Assembly (NCBI RefSeq): GCF_008974245.1 | Contig: NZ_BBZI01000009.1 | Location: 62,001 to 126,000, forward strand | DNA length: 64,000 nucleotides | Direction of reading: 5' to 3' | Origin: Streptomyces abyssomicinicus | GTDB taxonomy: Bacteria; Actinomycetota; Actinomycetes; Streptomycetales; Streptomycetaceae | Shown: positions 1-8,589 of the stretch, piece by piece | How the letters are laid out: each line of letters begins with the position of its first letter | How positions within the stretch are numbered: position 1 is the first letter of the stretch | Notes under the pieces: generated by a model | The model's input: the letters and a program-made list of their open reading frames with translations, nothing else | Databases searched by the model: none | What the model was told of the DNA's origin: nothing | Made by a program: the position numbers and the translations under genes

Positions 1-94
1 GAAGGGACGCGCCCGTGTCCAGGGCCGTGTCGTTGTCGGCGTAGAGGGCGGCCTCGAAGGCACGCCCGACGGTGCCGGGATCAGTGGTGCTCAT
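1..94 (-). CDS. Hypothetical protein, N-terminal fragment
   Basis: Only the first 31 codons lie in the window; the gene runs off the left edge. Reading leftward from the ATG at 94 gives a start MSTTDPGTVGRAF followed by an acidic, alanine-rich stretch. Nothing in this fragment identifies a family. It is divergent from the polymerase gene that begins at 193, so the roughly 100 bases between them should hold both promoters. That it is a gene rests on an open frame with typical high-GC codon use and a sensible divergent position. Confidence 0.45.
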   Translation of the reverse strand, partial: MSTTDPGTVGRAFEAALYADNDTALDTGASL

Positions 95-192
95 CCCTCG
101 ATCCTGACATGGGGGCCGGACCTGCCGGAAAGTTGTCCACAGGCTGTGGACGAAGGGCGGCATTGTCGGTCCTGCCTGGCAGACTCGACCGC

Positions 193-1866
193 ATGACCGG
201 CCGGTGGGCTCTCGCTCCCGCCGAGGGTGGCGGTGTGGACGTCGTCCCCCTCGGGCCCGACGCCCTGCCCTCGGGCCGGGCTCAGCGCGAACCCGGTCCG
301 GCCGAGGCGGTACGGGCCCGCCCGGACGTCACCCGTTGGGTGTGGCGTTCGACCGCCGAGGTCTATCCCCGTCTGCTGGCCGCCGGTGTGCGGGTGGACC
401 GCTGCTACGACGTGGAGGACGCCGAGACGCTGCTGCTGGGCCACGAGGGCAGAAGCGGCGAGCCCCGCGGCGCCGCGGCCGCGCTGGCCCGTCTGGTCGG
501 CGGCCCGGTGCCGCCGGACCCCCCACAGCGGGCCGCCGACCCCTCGGCGCAGGCTCCTCTGTTCGAGGAGGGGCCGGTCGACGTGCCGCTGACCGACCTG
601 GTCGCCGTGTACGCGGAGCAGCAGCGCCGGCTGGCCGCCACCACACACCCCGACCGGATGGGCCTGCTGCTGGCCGCGGAATCGGCGGGCACCCTGGTCG
701 CGGCCGAAATGAACCGCACCGGCCTGCCCTGGCGGGCCGACGTGCACCGGGCGGTGCTGCGGGACCTCCTCGGCGAGCGCTATCCCGGCGCGGGCGAGCC
801 GCGCCGCCTGGCCGAGCTCGCCGACGAGGTGTCCGCCGCCTTCGGGCGCCGGGTGCGGCCCGACCTCCCGGCCGACGTGGTGAAGGCGTTCGCCCAGGCC
901 GGCATCCGGATCCGCTCCACCCGCCGCCACGAGTTGGCCGGTGTCGACCACCCCGCCGTCCCCCCGCTGCTGGAGTACAAGAGGCTGTACCGGATCTGGG
1001 TCGCCCACGGCTGGTCCTGGCTCCAGGACTGGGTGCGCGACGGCCGGTTCCGCCCCGAGTTCCTGCCCGCAGGCACGGTCACCGGCCGCTGGGTGACCCA
1101 TGGCGGTGGCGCTCTGCAGATCCCCAAAGTGATCCGGCGCGCCGTGGTCGCCGACCCCGGCTGGCGGCTGGTGGTCGCCGACGCCGCTCAGATGGAACCG
1201 CGGGTGCTGGCCGCCATCTCCCGGGACCCCGCCTTCATGGCGGTCGCCGGGCGGGAGAGCGACCTCTACCAGGCGGTCTCCGAGCGTGCCTTCGCCGGCG
1301 ACCGCGACCTGGCCAAGGTCGCCGTACTGGGCGCCATCTACGGCCAGACCTCCGGCGACGGCCTGAAGAACCTCGCGGCGCTGCGCCGCCGCTTCCCGCG
1401 CGCCGTGGCACACGTCGACGAGGCCGCACGTGCCGGCGAGGAGGGGCGCCTGGTGCGCACCTGGCTCGGCCGGACCTGCCCGCCGGCGGGCGGCCGGGAG
1501 GAGGCGGAGGAGGCGGGCATCCCGCTCGCCGAGGAGGAGGACGGCGACCCCGGTCCGGGACGCTCGACGGCCACATCCCGTGCCCGCGGCCGCTTCGCCC
1601 GCAACTTCGTGGTCCAGGGCAGCGCCGCGGACTGGGCGTTCCTGCTGCTGGCGGCCCTGCGCCGCCGCCTGGACGGGCTGGCGGCGGAGCTGGTCTTCTT
1701 CCAGCACGACGAGGTGATCGTGCACTGCCCGGCCGAGGAGGCCGATCAGGTGGCGGCCGCCATCCGTGAGAGTTCGGCCGAGGCGGCCCGGCTCACCTTC
1801 GGCGAAACCCCGGTCCGCTTCCCGTTCACCACGGCGGTGGTGGAGTGCTATGCGGACGCGAAGTAG
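193..1866 (+). CDS. Bifunctional 3'-5' exonuclease/DNA polymerase (PolA family)
   Basis: A 557-residue family A DNA polymerase, shorter than DNA polymerase I because it lacks the 5' nuclease. An RNase D-like exonuclease region is expected in the N-terminal half. The polymerase core shows motif A as DAAQMEPR (Asp about 330), a motif B helix with K-VAVLGAIYGQTS, and motif C as QHDE (His-Asp about 505-506), which supplies the second catalytic Asp. Actinobacteria carry this as a second PolA-like enzyme beside true Pol I; its in vivo role is not settled, and repair synthesis is an inference. The ATG at 193 was preferred over an upstream ATG at 109, whose extra 28 residues look like untranslated leader. 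Confidence 0.88.
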   Translation: MTGRWALAPAEGGGVDVVPLGPDALPSGRAQREPGPAEAVRARPDVTRWVWRSTAEVYPRLLAAGVRVDRCYDVEDAETLLLGHEGRSGEPRGAAAALARLVGGPVPPDPPQRAADPSAQAPLFEEGPVDVPLTDLVAVYAEQQRRLAATTHPDRMGLLLAAESAGTLVAAEMNRTGLPWRADVHRAVLRDLLGERYPGAGEPRRLAELADEVSAAFGRRVRPDLPADVVKAFAQAGIRIRSTRRHELAGVDHPAVPPLLEYKRLYRIWVAHGWSWLQDWVRDGRFRPEFLPAGTVTGRWVTHGGGALQIPKVIRRAVVADPGWRLVVADAAQMEPRVLAAISRDPAFMAVAGRESDLYQAVSERAFAGDRDLAKVAVLGAIYGQTSGDGLKNLAALRRRFPRAVAHVDEAARAGEEGRLVRTWLGRTCPPAGGREEAEEAGIPLAEEEDGDPGPGRSTATSRARGRFARNFVVQGSAADWAFLLLAALRRRLDGLAAELVFFQHDEVIVHCPAEEADQVAAAIRESSAEAARLTFGETPVRFPFTTAVVECYADAK

Positions 1867-1925
1867 CGACGGCACCGGGCCTGACCCGCCAGGGCCAACG
1901 CCACCGTGGTCGTGCCGGCAACGCG

Positions 1926-1961
1926 AAAACCCCGGCCCGGACAGTGTCCGAACCGGGGTTT
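1926..1961. terminator. Hairpin terminator between polymerase gene and tRNA-Thr
   Basis: Inverted repeat AAACCCCGG ... CCGGGGTTT with a GC-rich inner stem. It lies between the end of the plus-strand polymerase gene and the 3' end of the minus-strand tRNA, so it can serve both convergent transcripts. Confidence 0.65.
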
Positions 1962-1967
1962 CACCGG

Positions 1968-2041
1968 AGCCGCTTTCGGGATTCGAACCCGAGACCTACG
2001 CATTACGAGTGCGTTGCTCTGGCCATCTGAGCTAAAGCGGC
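1968..2041 (-). tRNA. tRNA-Thr (anticodon CGU)
   Basis: Read on the minus strand this is a complete 74-base cloverleaf: acceptor stem GCCGCTT/AAGCGGC, D-arm with TAGCTCAG, anticodon loop CTCGTAA giving anticodon CGU (decodes ACG), and T-arm GGTTCGAATCC. The CCA end is not encoded. ACG is a common threonine codon in this DNA, so the tRNA is likely well used. Confidence 0.95.
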
Positions 2042-2139
2042 ACGTGCTGACCGCACCATGGTGCGATCCGCGACGACGGTAAGTCTACACAGTTTCCGGA
2101 GGTGCTCCGAACCAGCGATGGGACGGCTGTTCCCGCCGG

Positions 2140-3735
2140 TCAGACGCAGCGCTTCCCCTCCCGAGGGACGGTGCCGCCGAGCAGGTAGGCGTCGACCGCG
2201 GCGTCGACGCAGTCGCTGCCCCGGCCGTAGGCGGTATGGCCGTCACCCTCATAGGTGAGCAGCCGGCCGGAGGAGAGCTGACCGGCCAGGGCCTCTGCCC
2301 AGCCGTAGGGCGTCGCCGGGTCACGGGTGGTGCCGACGACCAGGATGGGGGCGGCTCCCTCGGCCACGATGCGGCGGGGCTCCCCGGTCGGTGCGACCGG
2401 CCAGTAGGCGCAGTTCAGCGCGGCCCAGGCCATGGTCTCGCCGAAGACCGGGGACGCCTCCTCGAACGCGGGCAGCGCCTGACGGACCTCGTCCGGGGAG
2501 GCGAAGGCTCCGGGCAGGTCCAGGCAGTTCACGGCCGCGTTCGCGAACATCAGATTGGAGTACCGGCCTTCGGGGTCGCGCTCGTAGTAGCTGTCGGAGA
2601 GGGCCAACAGGCCCGCACCGTCCTTCCGCCGCACGGCCGAGGCCAGCGCGTCCCTCAACTGCGGCCAGGCGCCCTCGTCGTACATCGCGGCGATCACGCC
2701 CATGGTGGCCAGTGACTCGGTGAGTTCGCGTCCGTCGCGATCGTCCGCGTTCAGCGGCTCGGCGTCCAGCCCGCCGAAGAACTCCTTGAGCTCGAGTCCC
2801 ACCGTGTCGACGCCGGCTCCCCGGCCTCCCAGGGGACAGTCGGGCTGCCGCACGCAGTCGCGGGCGAAGGCCTGGAAGGCGGTCTCGAACCCGGCCGTCT
2901 GGTCCAGGTTCAGCCGGCGCGCGGGCAGCGAGGGGTCCATCGCGCCGTCCAGCACCAGCCGGCCCACCCGCGACGGGTACAGGCCGGCGTAGGTGGCACC
3001 GAGGAAGGTGCCGTAGGACGCTCCGACGTAGTGCAGTTTCTCGTCGCCGAGCGCCGCCCGCACCACGTCCATGTCGCGGGCCGACTCCACCGTGGAGACG
3101 TGTCGCAGCAGTGCCGCCGAACGGCCGCCGCAGCCCTCGGCGAACGACGAGAACGCCGCCACCAGGGAGTCCGCCTCCGAGTCCTCGTCCGGGGTGAGGT
3201 CGGTGCTCGTGTACTCGTCCATCCCCGGACCGTCGAGGCAGGTCACCGGCTCGCTGCGCGCCACGCCCCGCGGATCGACGGCGACCATGTCGTACCGGGA
3301 GCGCACCTCTGCGGGGTATCCCATCGCCGCGTACCCCTGCAGGTAGTCGACGGCGGAACCTCCGGGGCCGCCCGGATTGACCAGCAGCGACCCCAGCCGG
3401 CTGCCCGGCCCGGTGGCCTTCGTCCGCGCCACCGCCAGCCGCACCTCGCCGGACTCGGGCCGCGCGTAGTCGAGGGGCGCGCGGACGGTCGCGCACTGGA
3501 AACCGGGCACACCGCAGGCTCGCCAGGCGGGCTTCTGCTCGTAGAAGCGCGCCAGCTCCGGATCCCCCTCGCCGGGGAGCGCGGCGAGCGGCGGACCGGC
3601 GCCCGGATCGCCCTCCGCTCCCTGTCCGGCGGCGCACGCGGTCAGCAGGAGGGCCGAGGCCGTGAGCGCGGCCCCGACGAGGCGCGCGACCCGCCGGGAT
3701 CGGGACGCAGGACGGGGGATGCGGCTGATCTCCAC
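2140..3735 (-). CDS. Secreted lipoprotein alpha/beta-hydrolase protease (tripeptidyl-aminopeptidase-like)
   Basis: A lipoprotein signal peptide (ALTASALLLTAC, lipobox Cys) is followed by an alpha/beta-hydrolase fold: an oxyanion region with NPGGPGGS, the nucleophile elbow GASYGT, and a C-terminal TAP-like domain with GTTRDPATPY (acid) and GDGHTAYG (His). This matches the Streptomyces tripeptidyl aminopeptidase/SlpD-SlpE family, which trims peptides outside the membrane. The start is uncertain: a GTG at 3780 opens a longer frame only 18 bases after the holB stop but lacks a ribosome site; the GTG at 3735 gives a normal Arg-rich signal peptide start and is used here. It may be cotranscribed with holB. 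Confidence 0.85.
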   Translation of the reverse strand: MEISRIPRPASRSRRVARLVGAALTASALLLTACAAGQGAEGDPGAGPPLAALPGEGDPELARFYEQKPAWRACGVPGFQCATVRAPLDYARPESGEVRLAVARTKATGPGSRLGSLLVNPGGPGGSAVDYLQGYAAMGYPAEVRSRYDMVAVDPRGVARSEPVTCLDGPGMDEYTSTDLTPDEDSEADSLVAAFSSFAEGCGGRSAALLRHVSTVESARDMDVVRAALGDEKLHYVGASYGTFLGATYAGLYPSRVGRLVLDGAMDPSLPARRLNLDQTAGFETAFQAFARDCVRQPDCPLGGRGAGVDTVGLELKEFFGGLDAEPLNADDRDGRELTESLATMGVIAAMYDEGAWPQLRDALASAVRRKDGAGLLALSDSYYERDPEGRYSNLMFANAAVNCLDLPGAFASPDEVRQALPAFEEASPVFGETMAWAALNCAYWPVAPTGEPRRIVAEGAAPILVVGTTRDPATPYGWAEALAGQLSSGRLLTYEGDGHTAYGRGSDCVDAAVDAYLLGGTVPREGKRCV

Positions 3736-3798
3736 CTCGCCACCGTAACTCTCCGCAGCGAAGCTCACGCCCAGTGCCACAGAAGTGCCCCGGACGGG

Positions 3799-5004
3799 CT
3801 AACCGTCACGCAGCGCCATGGTCATGGCCTCGACGGCCAGCAGCGGGGGCACATTGCGGTCCAGGGCGTCCCCGCAGGCGGCGATCGCCTCTATCCGCCG
3901 CAGGGTCGACTCCGGCGGCCCCGACCGGGCCAGCCGCTGCAGGGCGTCCTCCGCGTCCACGTTGGCCAGCGCCACCCGTGTGCCGAGCTGGAGGGCGAGG
4001 ACGTCGCGGTAGAAGGTGGTCAGGTCGGTCAGGGCCAGGTCCAGGCTGTCCCGCTGGGTGCGGGAGCGGCGTCGCTTCTGCTTGTCCTCCAGGTCCTTCA
4101 TCACGCCGGCCGTGCCACGCGGGAGCCGGCCGCCCTGGGACGCCCCCAGCGCCGCCTTGAGCTCCTCGGTCTCCTTGACATCCAGTTCCTCGGCCAGCGC
4201 CTTGGCGTCGGCTGCCGCCGCGTCCACCAGTTCCTGCGCGGCGCGCAGGGCGCCGCCGACGTCGCCCACCCTCAGCGGCAGCTTGAGCACGGCGGCCCGG
4301 CGTTCCCGGGCCGCCGGATCGACGGCCAGCCGACGGGCACGGTCGACGTGGCCCTGGGTGGCCCGGGCCACCGCGTGGGCGGCCTCCGGCTCGATGCCGT
4401 CACGGCGGATCAGCAGGTCCGCGACGGCCTCGACCGGAGCGGTGCGCAGGGTCAGCAGGCGGCAGCGGGAGCGGATGGTGGGCAGCACGTCGTCCACCGA
4501 GGGCGCGCAGAGCATCCAGACGGTGCGGGAGGCGGGTTCCTCCACCGCCTTCAGGACGGCGTTGGCCGACTTCTCGTTCAGCCGCTCGGCGTCCTCGACG
4601 AGGATCACCTGCCAGCGGCCGCCGGCCGGGGCCGTGTAGGACTTGCGGACGGTGTCGCGCATGTCGTCGACGAGGATCTGCGAGCCGGTCGCGACCACGG
4701 TGGACACGTCCGCGTGGGTACCGATCAGCGCCGTGTGGCAGCCGTCGCAGAAGCCGCAGCCGGGGGCCCCGCCGAGGGCGCGGTCCGGGCTCACGCACTG
4801 CAGCGCGGCGGCGAAGGCGCGGGCGGCGGCCTCGCGGCCGGCGCCGGGCGGCCCGGTGAACAACCAGGCGTGCGTCATCTTGGACGCGGCCGGGGGCTGC
4901 GCGCCCTCCTCCGCGGCGGTGACGAGGGCATCGGCGTCACGGGCCGCGGCGTCCAGCTCGGCGATGACCCGCTCCTGGCCCACCAGGTCGTCCCACACGG
5001 CCAT
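3799..5004 (-). CDS. holB: DNA polymerase III subunit delta'
   Basis: A clamp-loader subunit of the AAA+ family. Near the N-terminus it has the P-loop-like TGPPGAGREAAARAF, where the P-loop lysine position is Arg as usual for delta', then a four-Cys zinc module (CGFCDGC) and the sensor/arginine-finger region IRSRCRLL. It helps load the beta clamp at the replication fork. The ATG at 5004 sits 8 bases after AAAGG; the GTG at 5010 is too close to that site. It follows tmk in the same direction, the usual tmk-holB pairing in bacteria, though a 320-base spacer with a strong hairpin separates them here. Confidence 0.92.
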   Translation of the reverse strand: MAVWDDLVGQERVIAELDAAARDADALVTAAEEGAQPPAASKMTHAWLFTGPPGAGREAAARAFAAALQCVSPDRALGGAPGCGFCDGCHTALIGTHADVSTVVATGSQILVDDMRDTVRKSYTAPAGGRWQVILVEDAERLNEKSANAVLKAVEEPASRTVWMLCAPSVDDVLPTIRSRCRLLTLRTAPVEAVADLLIRRDGIEPEAAHAVARATQGHVDRARRLAVDPAARERRAAVLKLPLRVGDVGGALRAAQELVDAAAADAKALAEELDVKETEELKAALGASQGGRLPRGTAGVMKDLEDKQKRRRSRTQRDSLDLALTDLTTFYRDVLALQLGTRVALANVDAEDALQRLARSGPPESTLRRIEAIAACGDALDRNVPPLLAVEAMTMALRDG

Positions 5005-5170
5005 GGGCACCGCCTTTCGTTCACTTCGTACCGCCGCCGCCCTCCATTGTGCGGGTCGGCTCGGACAGCGGGACCGACGGCGGGTGCACCGTCCCCGCGG
5101 GAGGTGCCCTTCGCCCTGGCATGCTCATCACGGCGGGTGCGCTGCGCCCCGGACTGCCGGTCGGCGGCGG

Positions 5171-5310
5171 ACTCGGCCCGCCCGGGCATGTCCGCCGCAG
5201 GCGAACCGCCTCGCCCGGGTGTCCGCCGCAGGCGAACCGCTTCGCCCGGGCATGTCCGTCACGGACGGACCCGCCTCGCCCGGGCCGTCCCGCCGGGCGA
5301 GGCGGCGTCC
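5171..5310. repeat. Imperfect tandem repeat of about 31-38 bp, four copies
   Basis: The spacer between tmk and holB (5005-5325, about 320 bases, no gene seen) holds four head-to-tail units each opening with TCGCCCGGG or a close variant, followed by (CA)TGTCCG and an A/G-rich middle such as GCAGGCGAACCGC. Units vary from 31 to 38 bases, so any coding reading would shift frame. The last unit forms part of the terminator hairpin at 5271-5305. Confidence 0.75.
5271..5305 (-). terminator. Terminator downstream of tmk
   Basis: Perfect 13-base inverted repeat CCGCCTCGCCCGG / CCGGGCGAGGCGG with a 9-base loop, about 20 bases past the tmk stop on the minus strand. Confidence 0.75.
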
Positions 5311-5325
5311 TCCGGCGGCAGCGGG

Positions 5326-8300
5326 TCAGCGGCGACGGCCCCGGCGGCCCTTGCCGTCGCCGTCGGCCTCGTCGCCCTTGTCGTAGGGGCCGAGGAGCTC
5401 GTCGGCGAGGCTGGGCAGGTCGTCCAGCGGGGTCTCCTCGGCCCAGTCCGGACGCTGCCGCCCGCCCCGCGGCTCACCCTCCGCGCCGACCTGCGGAAGC
5501 TCCCGCGTGGCGTCCGCGTCGGGCTGTTCGATCCGCGGCAGCACCGCCGTCTCGTCGGCCGGCTGCGACACCTGCGGGATCTCCATCGTCGCGTCGTTCT
5601 CGGCGAACCTCGGGATCACCGCAGTCTCCTCCTGCGGGGAGACCACCGGCGTCGGCACGGTCAGCTCGTCGTCCTCCGCCGGCTTCGACAGGTTCACGCG
5701 CGCCTGCGGGCCCGTGTCCTTGTCCGGCGCCGGGCCCGCGCCCGGCTCGGGGTCCTTGGTCAGCCGCATCGTCTGCGAGGTCTTCGCCGCGTCCGCGGCC
5801 GTCGCCGCCGCCTCCGCCAGACGGCGGGCCTCCTCGGCCCGGAGCAGCGCTTCCTCCGCCTGCCGCTGCTTCTCCAGCCGCCGCGCCTCGGCCTCGGCGC
5901 GCAACCGGGCCTGCTCCGCCTCACGGTTGCGGCGCTCGGCCTCCTCCTCGCGGCGGCGGGCCTCCTCGGCGGCCCGGGCCTGCTCCTCGGCGAGCAGCCT
6001 GGCCCGCTCCTCCTCGGCCTTGCGGCGCGCCTCGGCCTCCCGGCGGCGGGCCTCCTCGGCCTGCCGCTCGGCCTCGCGACGCTGCGCCTCCTCCAGCTCG
6101 CGGCGCTGGCGCTCCTCCTCCTCGGCACGCAGCCGGGCGAGCTCCTCCTGACGCTCCCGCTCGAGCCGCTCCTCCTCGGCCTTGCGGGCGGCCTCCTCCT
6201 CGGCGCGGCGTCGCGCGTCCTCCTCGGCCTTGCGGCGGGCCTCCTCGCGGGCCTTCAGCTCGGCCTCGGAGAGCGGCAGCATCTGGTCGAGGCGGTGCCG
6301 GACGACCGTGGTCACGGCCTCCGGCTCCTGTCCGGCGTCGACGACCAGGTAGCGCCCCGGATCGCTCGCGGCCAGCGTGAGGAAGCCCGAACGCACCCGG
6401 GAGTGGAACTCGGCGGGCTCGGACTCCAGACGGTCGGGGGCCTCGGTGAACCGCTCGCGGGCGGTCTCCGGGGAGACGTCCAGCAGGACGGTCAGGTGCG
6501 GGACCAGTCCGTTGGTGGCCCAGCGGGAGATACGGGCGACCTCGGTGGGCGACAGGTCGCGCCCGGCGCCCTGATAGGCGACGGAGGAGTCGATGTAGCG
6601 GTCGGAGATCACCACGGCACCGCGCTCGAGGGCGGGGCGGACCACGGTGTCGACGTGCTCGGCGCGGTCGGCGGCGTACAGCAGCGCCTCCGCGCGGTGC
6701 GAGAGACCCGCACTGGAGACGTCCAGCAGGATCGACCGCAGTCGCTTGCCGACCGGGGTGGCGCCCGGCTCCCGGGTCAGCACCACCTCGTGGCCCTTGG
6801 CCCGGATCCACTCGGCGAGCGCCTCGGCCTGGGTGGACTTGCCGGCTCCGTCGCCGCCCTCCAGGGCGATGAAGAAACCGTTCGCCGCGGGTGCGGCGGT
6901 GGGCTCGTCGCCGCGGACGGCATCGCGGAGGTCGTGGCGGAGCGGCACACCGGACCGGTCGTCGGTCTTGGCCAGTACCAGCGCGGCCACCGGCAGCAGC
7001 AGCGCGCCGACCAGCATCAGCACGAAGGCGGCGCCGCCGTGCGCGAAGACGAACTTGCCGCTCTCCACGCGGTGGGGGCCGATCGCGGCGGCCAGCAGGG
7101 GGGCGGCCACCGCGGCCAGGCCGATGACGGCGCGGACCACGGCGTGCAGGTGGTCGGTGAGCCGCGGGCGGCGGTACTCCTCGGCCTCCTGGTCGAGGAG
7201 GGTGTGGCCGGTGTTGGCGGCGACGCCCGCGCCGGTGCCCGCGAGGGCGGCGGTCAGCAGCATGGTCGCCATGTCCGGCACCAGGCCGGTGGCCAGCAGC
7301 GCGACGCCGGTGAAAGTCAGGGCCAGGGCCAGCAGGCGGCGGCGGGAGAACGAACGCAGCACCTTGGGGCCGAGGCGCACTCCGGCCACCGTCCCGCCGG
7401 TGAGGGCGAGCACCAGGAGCCCGAAGGCGACCGGGCCGCCCCCGAGGTCCTTGGCGTGCAGCACGGCGACGGCGACGGCCGCGGCGATCGCGGCGGCGAC
7501 CGACGAGCAGGCGACGACCAGCACAGCGATCGCGCCGGTGCGGCCCTTGTCCGGCCCGGAACCGGTGCGCGGGCGACGCAGGCCCTCCAGCGGCGAGCGG
7601 GCGCGCGGGGTGCGGGTCGAGGGAAGCTCCAGCTGGACCAGCACGGAGACGGACGCGGCGAACAGTCCGGCCGCGACGTACGAGGCGAGAGCGGCCTGGT
7701 GCTCGGCGAACCAGGCGACGCCGGCGCCGATCAGGTTGCTGATCAGGGTCGCCGTCACCAGCACGGCGGCGGCCAGCGGCAGGGCTCCGACGGTGGTGCG
7801 CAGAGAGAGGCGGCGCAGGGCGTCGAGGTGGTCGGGCAGCGGCCGGATGCTGGCGCCCTCCAGGGGCGGGGGCGGCAACAGCGCGGGCGCGGCGGAGGCG
7901 CGGCAGATCGTCCACAGCCGTTCGGCGACGCCGGTCAGGAAGACCGTCACCAGCAGTACGGCGACCGCGCTGCCCGGGGTCCAGTCGATCCACAGCGGGG
8001 CGAGGATCAGCAGCACCAGACGGAAGCCGTCGGCACCGACCATGGTCCAGCGGCGGTCCAGCGGGCCCTCGGCCGAGGTGAGCGAGGTGAGCGGACCCAG
8101 CAGCACGGCGCCGAAAAGAAGGGTGGACAGGGCGCGTGCGCCCAGCACGCAGGCGACGGTCAGGGCCACGCCGCGGTAGCCGCCGCCGAAGGCGCTCTCG
8201 GCGACCGCGGCCTGGAGGGCCAGCAGCACCAGCACCAGCAGGGCCAGAAGGTCACCGGTTCCGGAGACCAGATGGGCGCTCCAGAGCCGCTTCAGCTGCG

Positions 8301-8400
8301 GTCGGCCCAGCAGGGACCGGACGGCGCGTTCGCGGGAATCCGCGACCAGGGCGTCGTCGGGAACCGGGGAGTGGGCCGTTGTCTGCTCGGCTCGCGTCAT
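5326..8400 (-). CDS. tmk: Membrane-domain/thymidylate kinase fusion protein
   Basis: A 1024-residue three-part protein. Residues ~30-480 form an MFS-like membrane domain with about a dozen hydrophobic helices. Residues ~508-720 are dTMP kinase: P-loop GGDGAGKST (~513-521), LTREPGATPVGKRLR, and DRYIDSSVAYQGAGR (~600). The kinase makes dTDP from dTMP for DNA synthesis. Residues ~730-900 are a charged Ala/Glu/Arg coiled coil, followed by an acidic tail. Ordinary dTMP kinases have ~210 residues; this fused form is known from Streptomyces, where it is annotated as an integral membrane protein with kinase activity. What the membrane part transports, if anything, is not known. A terminator follows at 5271-5305. 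Confidence 0.92.
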   Translation of the reverse strand: MTRAEQTTAHSPVPDDALVADSRERAVRSLLGRPQLKRLWSAHLVSGTGDLLALLVLVLLALQAAVAESAFGGGYRGVALTVACVLGARALSTLLFGAVLLGPLTSLTSAEGPLDRRWTMVGADGFRLVLLILAPLWIDWTPGSAVAVLLVTVFLTGVAERLWTICRASAAPALLPPPPLEGASIRPLPDHLDALRRLSLRTTVGALPLAAAVLVTATLISNLIGAGVAWFAEHQAALASYVAAGLFAASVSVLVQLELPSTRTPRARSPLEGLRRPRTGSGPDKGRTGAIAVLVVACSSVAAAIAAAVAVAVLHAKDLGGGPVAFGLLVLALTGGTVAGVRLGPKVLRSFSRRRLLALALTFTGVALLATGLVPDMATMLLTAALAGTGAGVAANTGHTLLDQEAEEYRRPRLTDHLHAVVRAVIGLAAVAAPLLAAAIGPHRVESGKFVFAHGGAAFVLMLVGALLLPVAALVLAKTDDRSGVPLRHDLRDAVRGDEPTAAPAANGFFIALEGGDGAGKSTQAEALAEWIRAKGHEVVLTREPGATPVGKRLRSILLDVSSAGLSHRAEALLYAADRAEHVDTVVRPALERGAVVISDRYIDSSVAYQGAGRDLSPTEVARISRWATNGLVPHLTVLLDVSPETARERFTEAPDRLESEPAEFHSRVRSGFLTLAASDPGRYLVVDAGQEPEAVTTVVRHRLDQMLPLSEAELKAREEARRKAEEDARRRAEEEAARKAEEERLERERQEELARLRAEEEERQRRELEEAQRREAERQAEEARRREAEARRKAEEERARLLAEEQARAAEEARRREEEAERRNREAEQARLRAEAEARRLEKQRQAEEALLRAEEARRLAEAAATAADAAKTSQTMRLTKDPEPGAGPAPDKDTGPQARVNLSKPAEDDELTVPTPVVSPQEETAVIPRFAENDATMEIPQVSQPADETAVLPRIEQPDADATRELPQVGAEGEPRGGRQRPDWAEETPLDDLPSLADELLGPYDKGDEADGDGKGRRGRRR

Positions 8401-8436
8401 GCGTTCAGCCTATCGGGACGCGCCGACGCCACGGGC

Positions 8437-8482
8437 CCGGCCTCCGAACGCGTGCACCGCTGCGCAGGCGTTCGGAGGCCGG
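8437..8482 (-). terminator. Terminator downstream of topA
   Basis: Perfect 15-base inverted repeat (arms 8437-8451 and 8468-8482, core CCTCCGAACGC/GCGTTCGGAGG) with a 16-base loop. It lies between the topA stop at 8590 and the tmk start at 8400, so it separates the two transcripts. Confidence 0.75.
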
Positions 8483-8589
8483 GGCCCGGGGCCGGCATGG
8501 TCGGGTCGGGTCCGGGGACGGTCCGCGTCGGGCGGGCCGACGGCGTCGTGCCGTTCGCCCAGTTCCCTCGATTCCCGGTCCCGCGCCGG

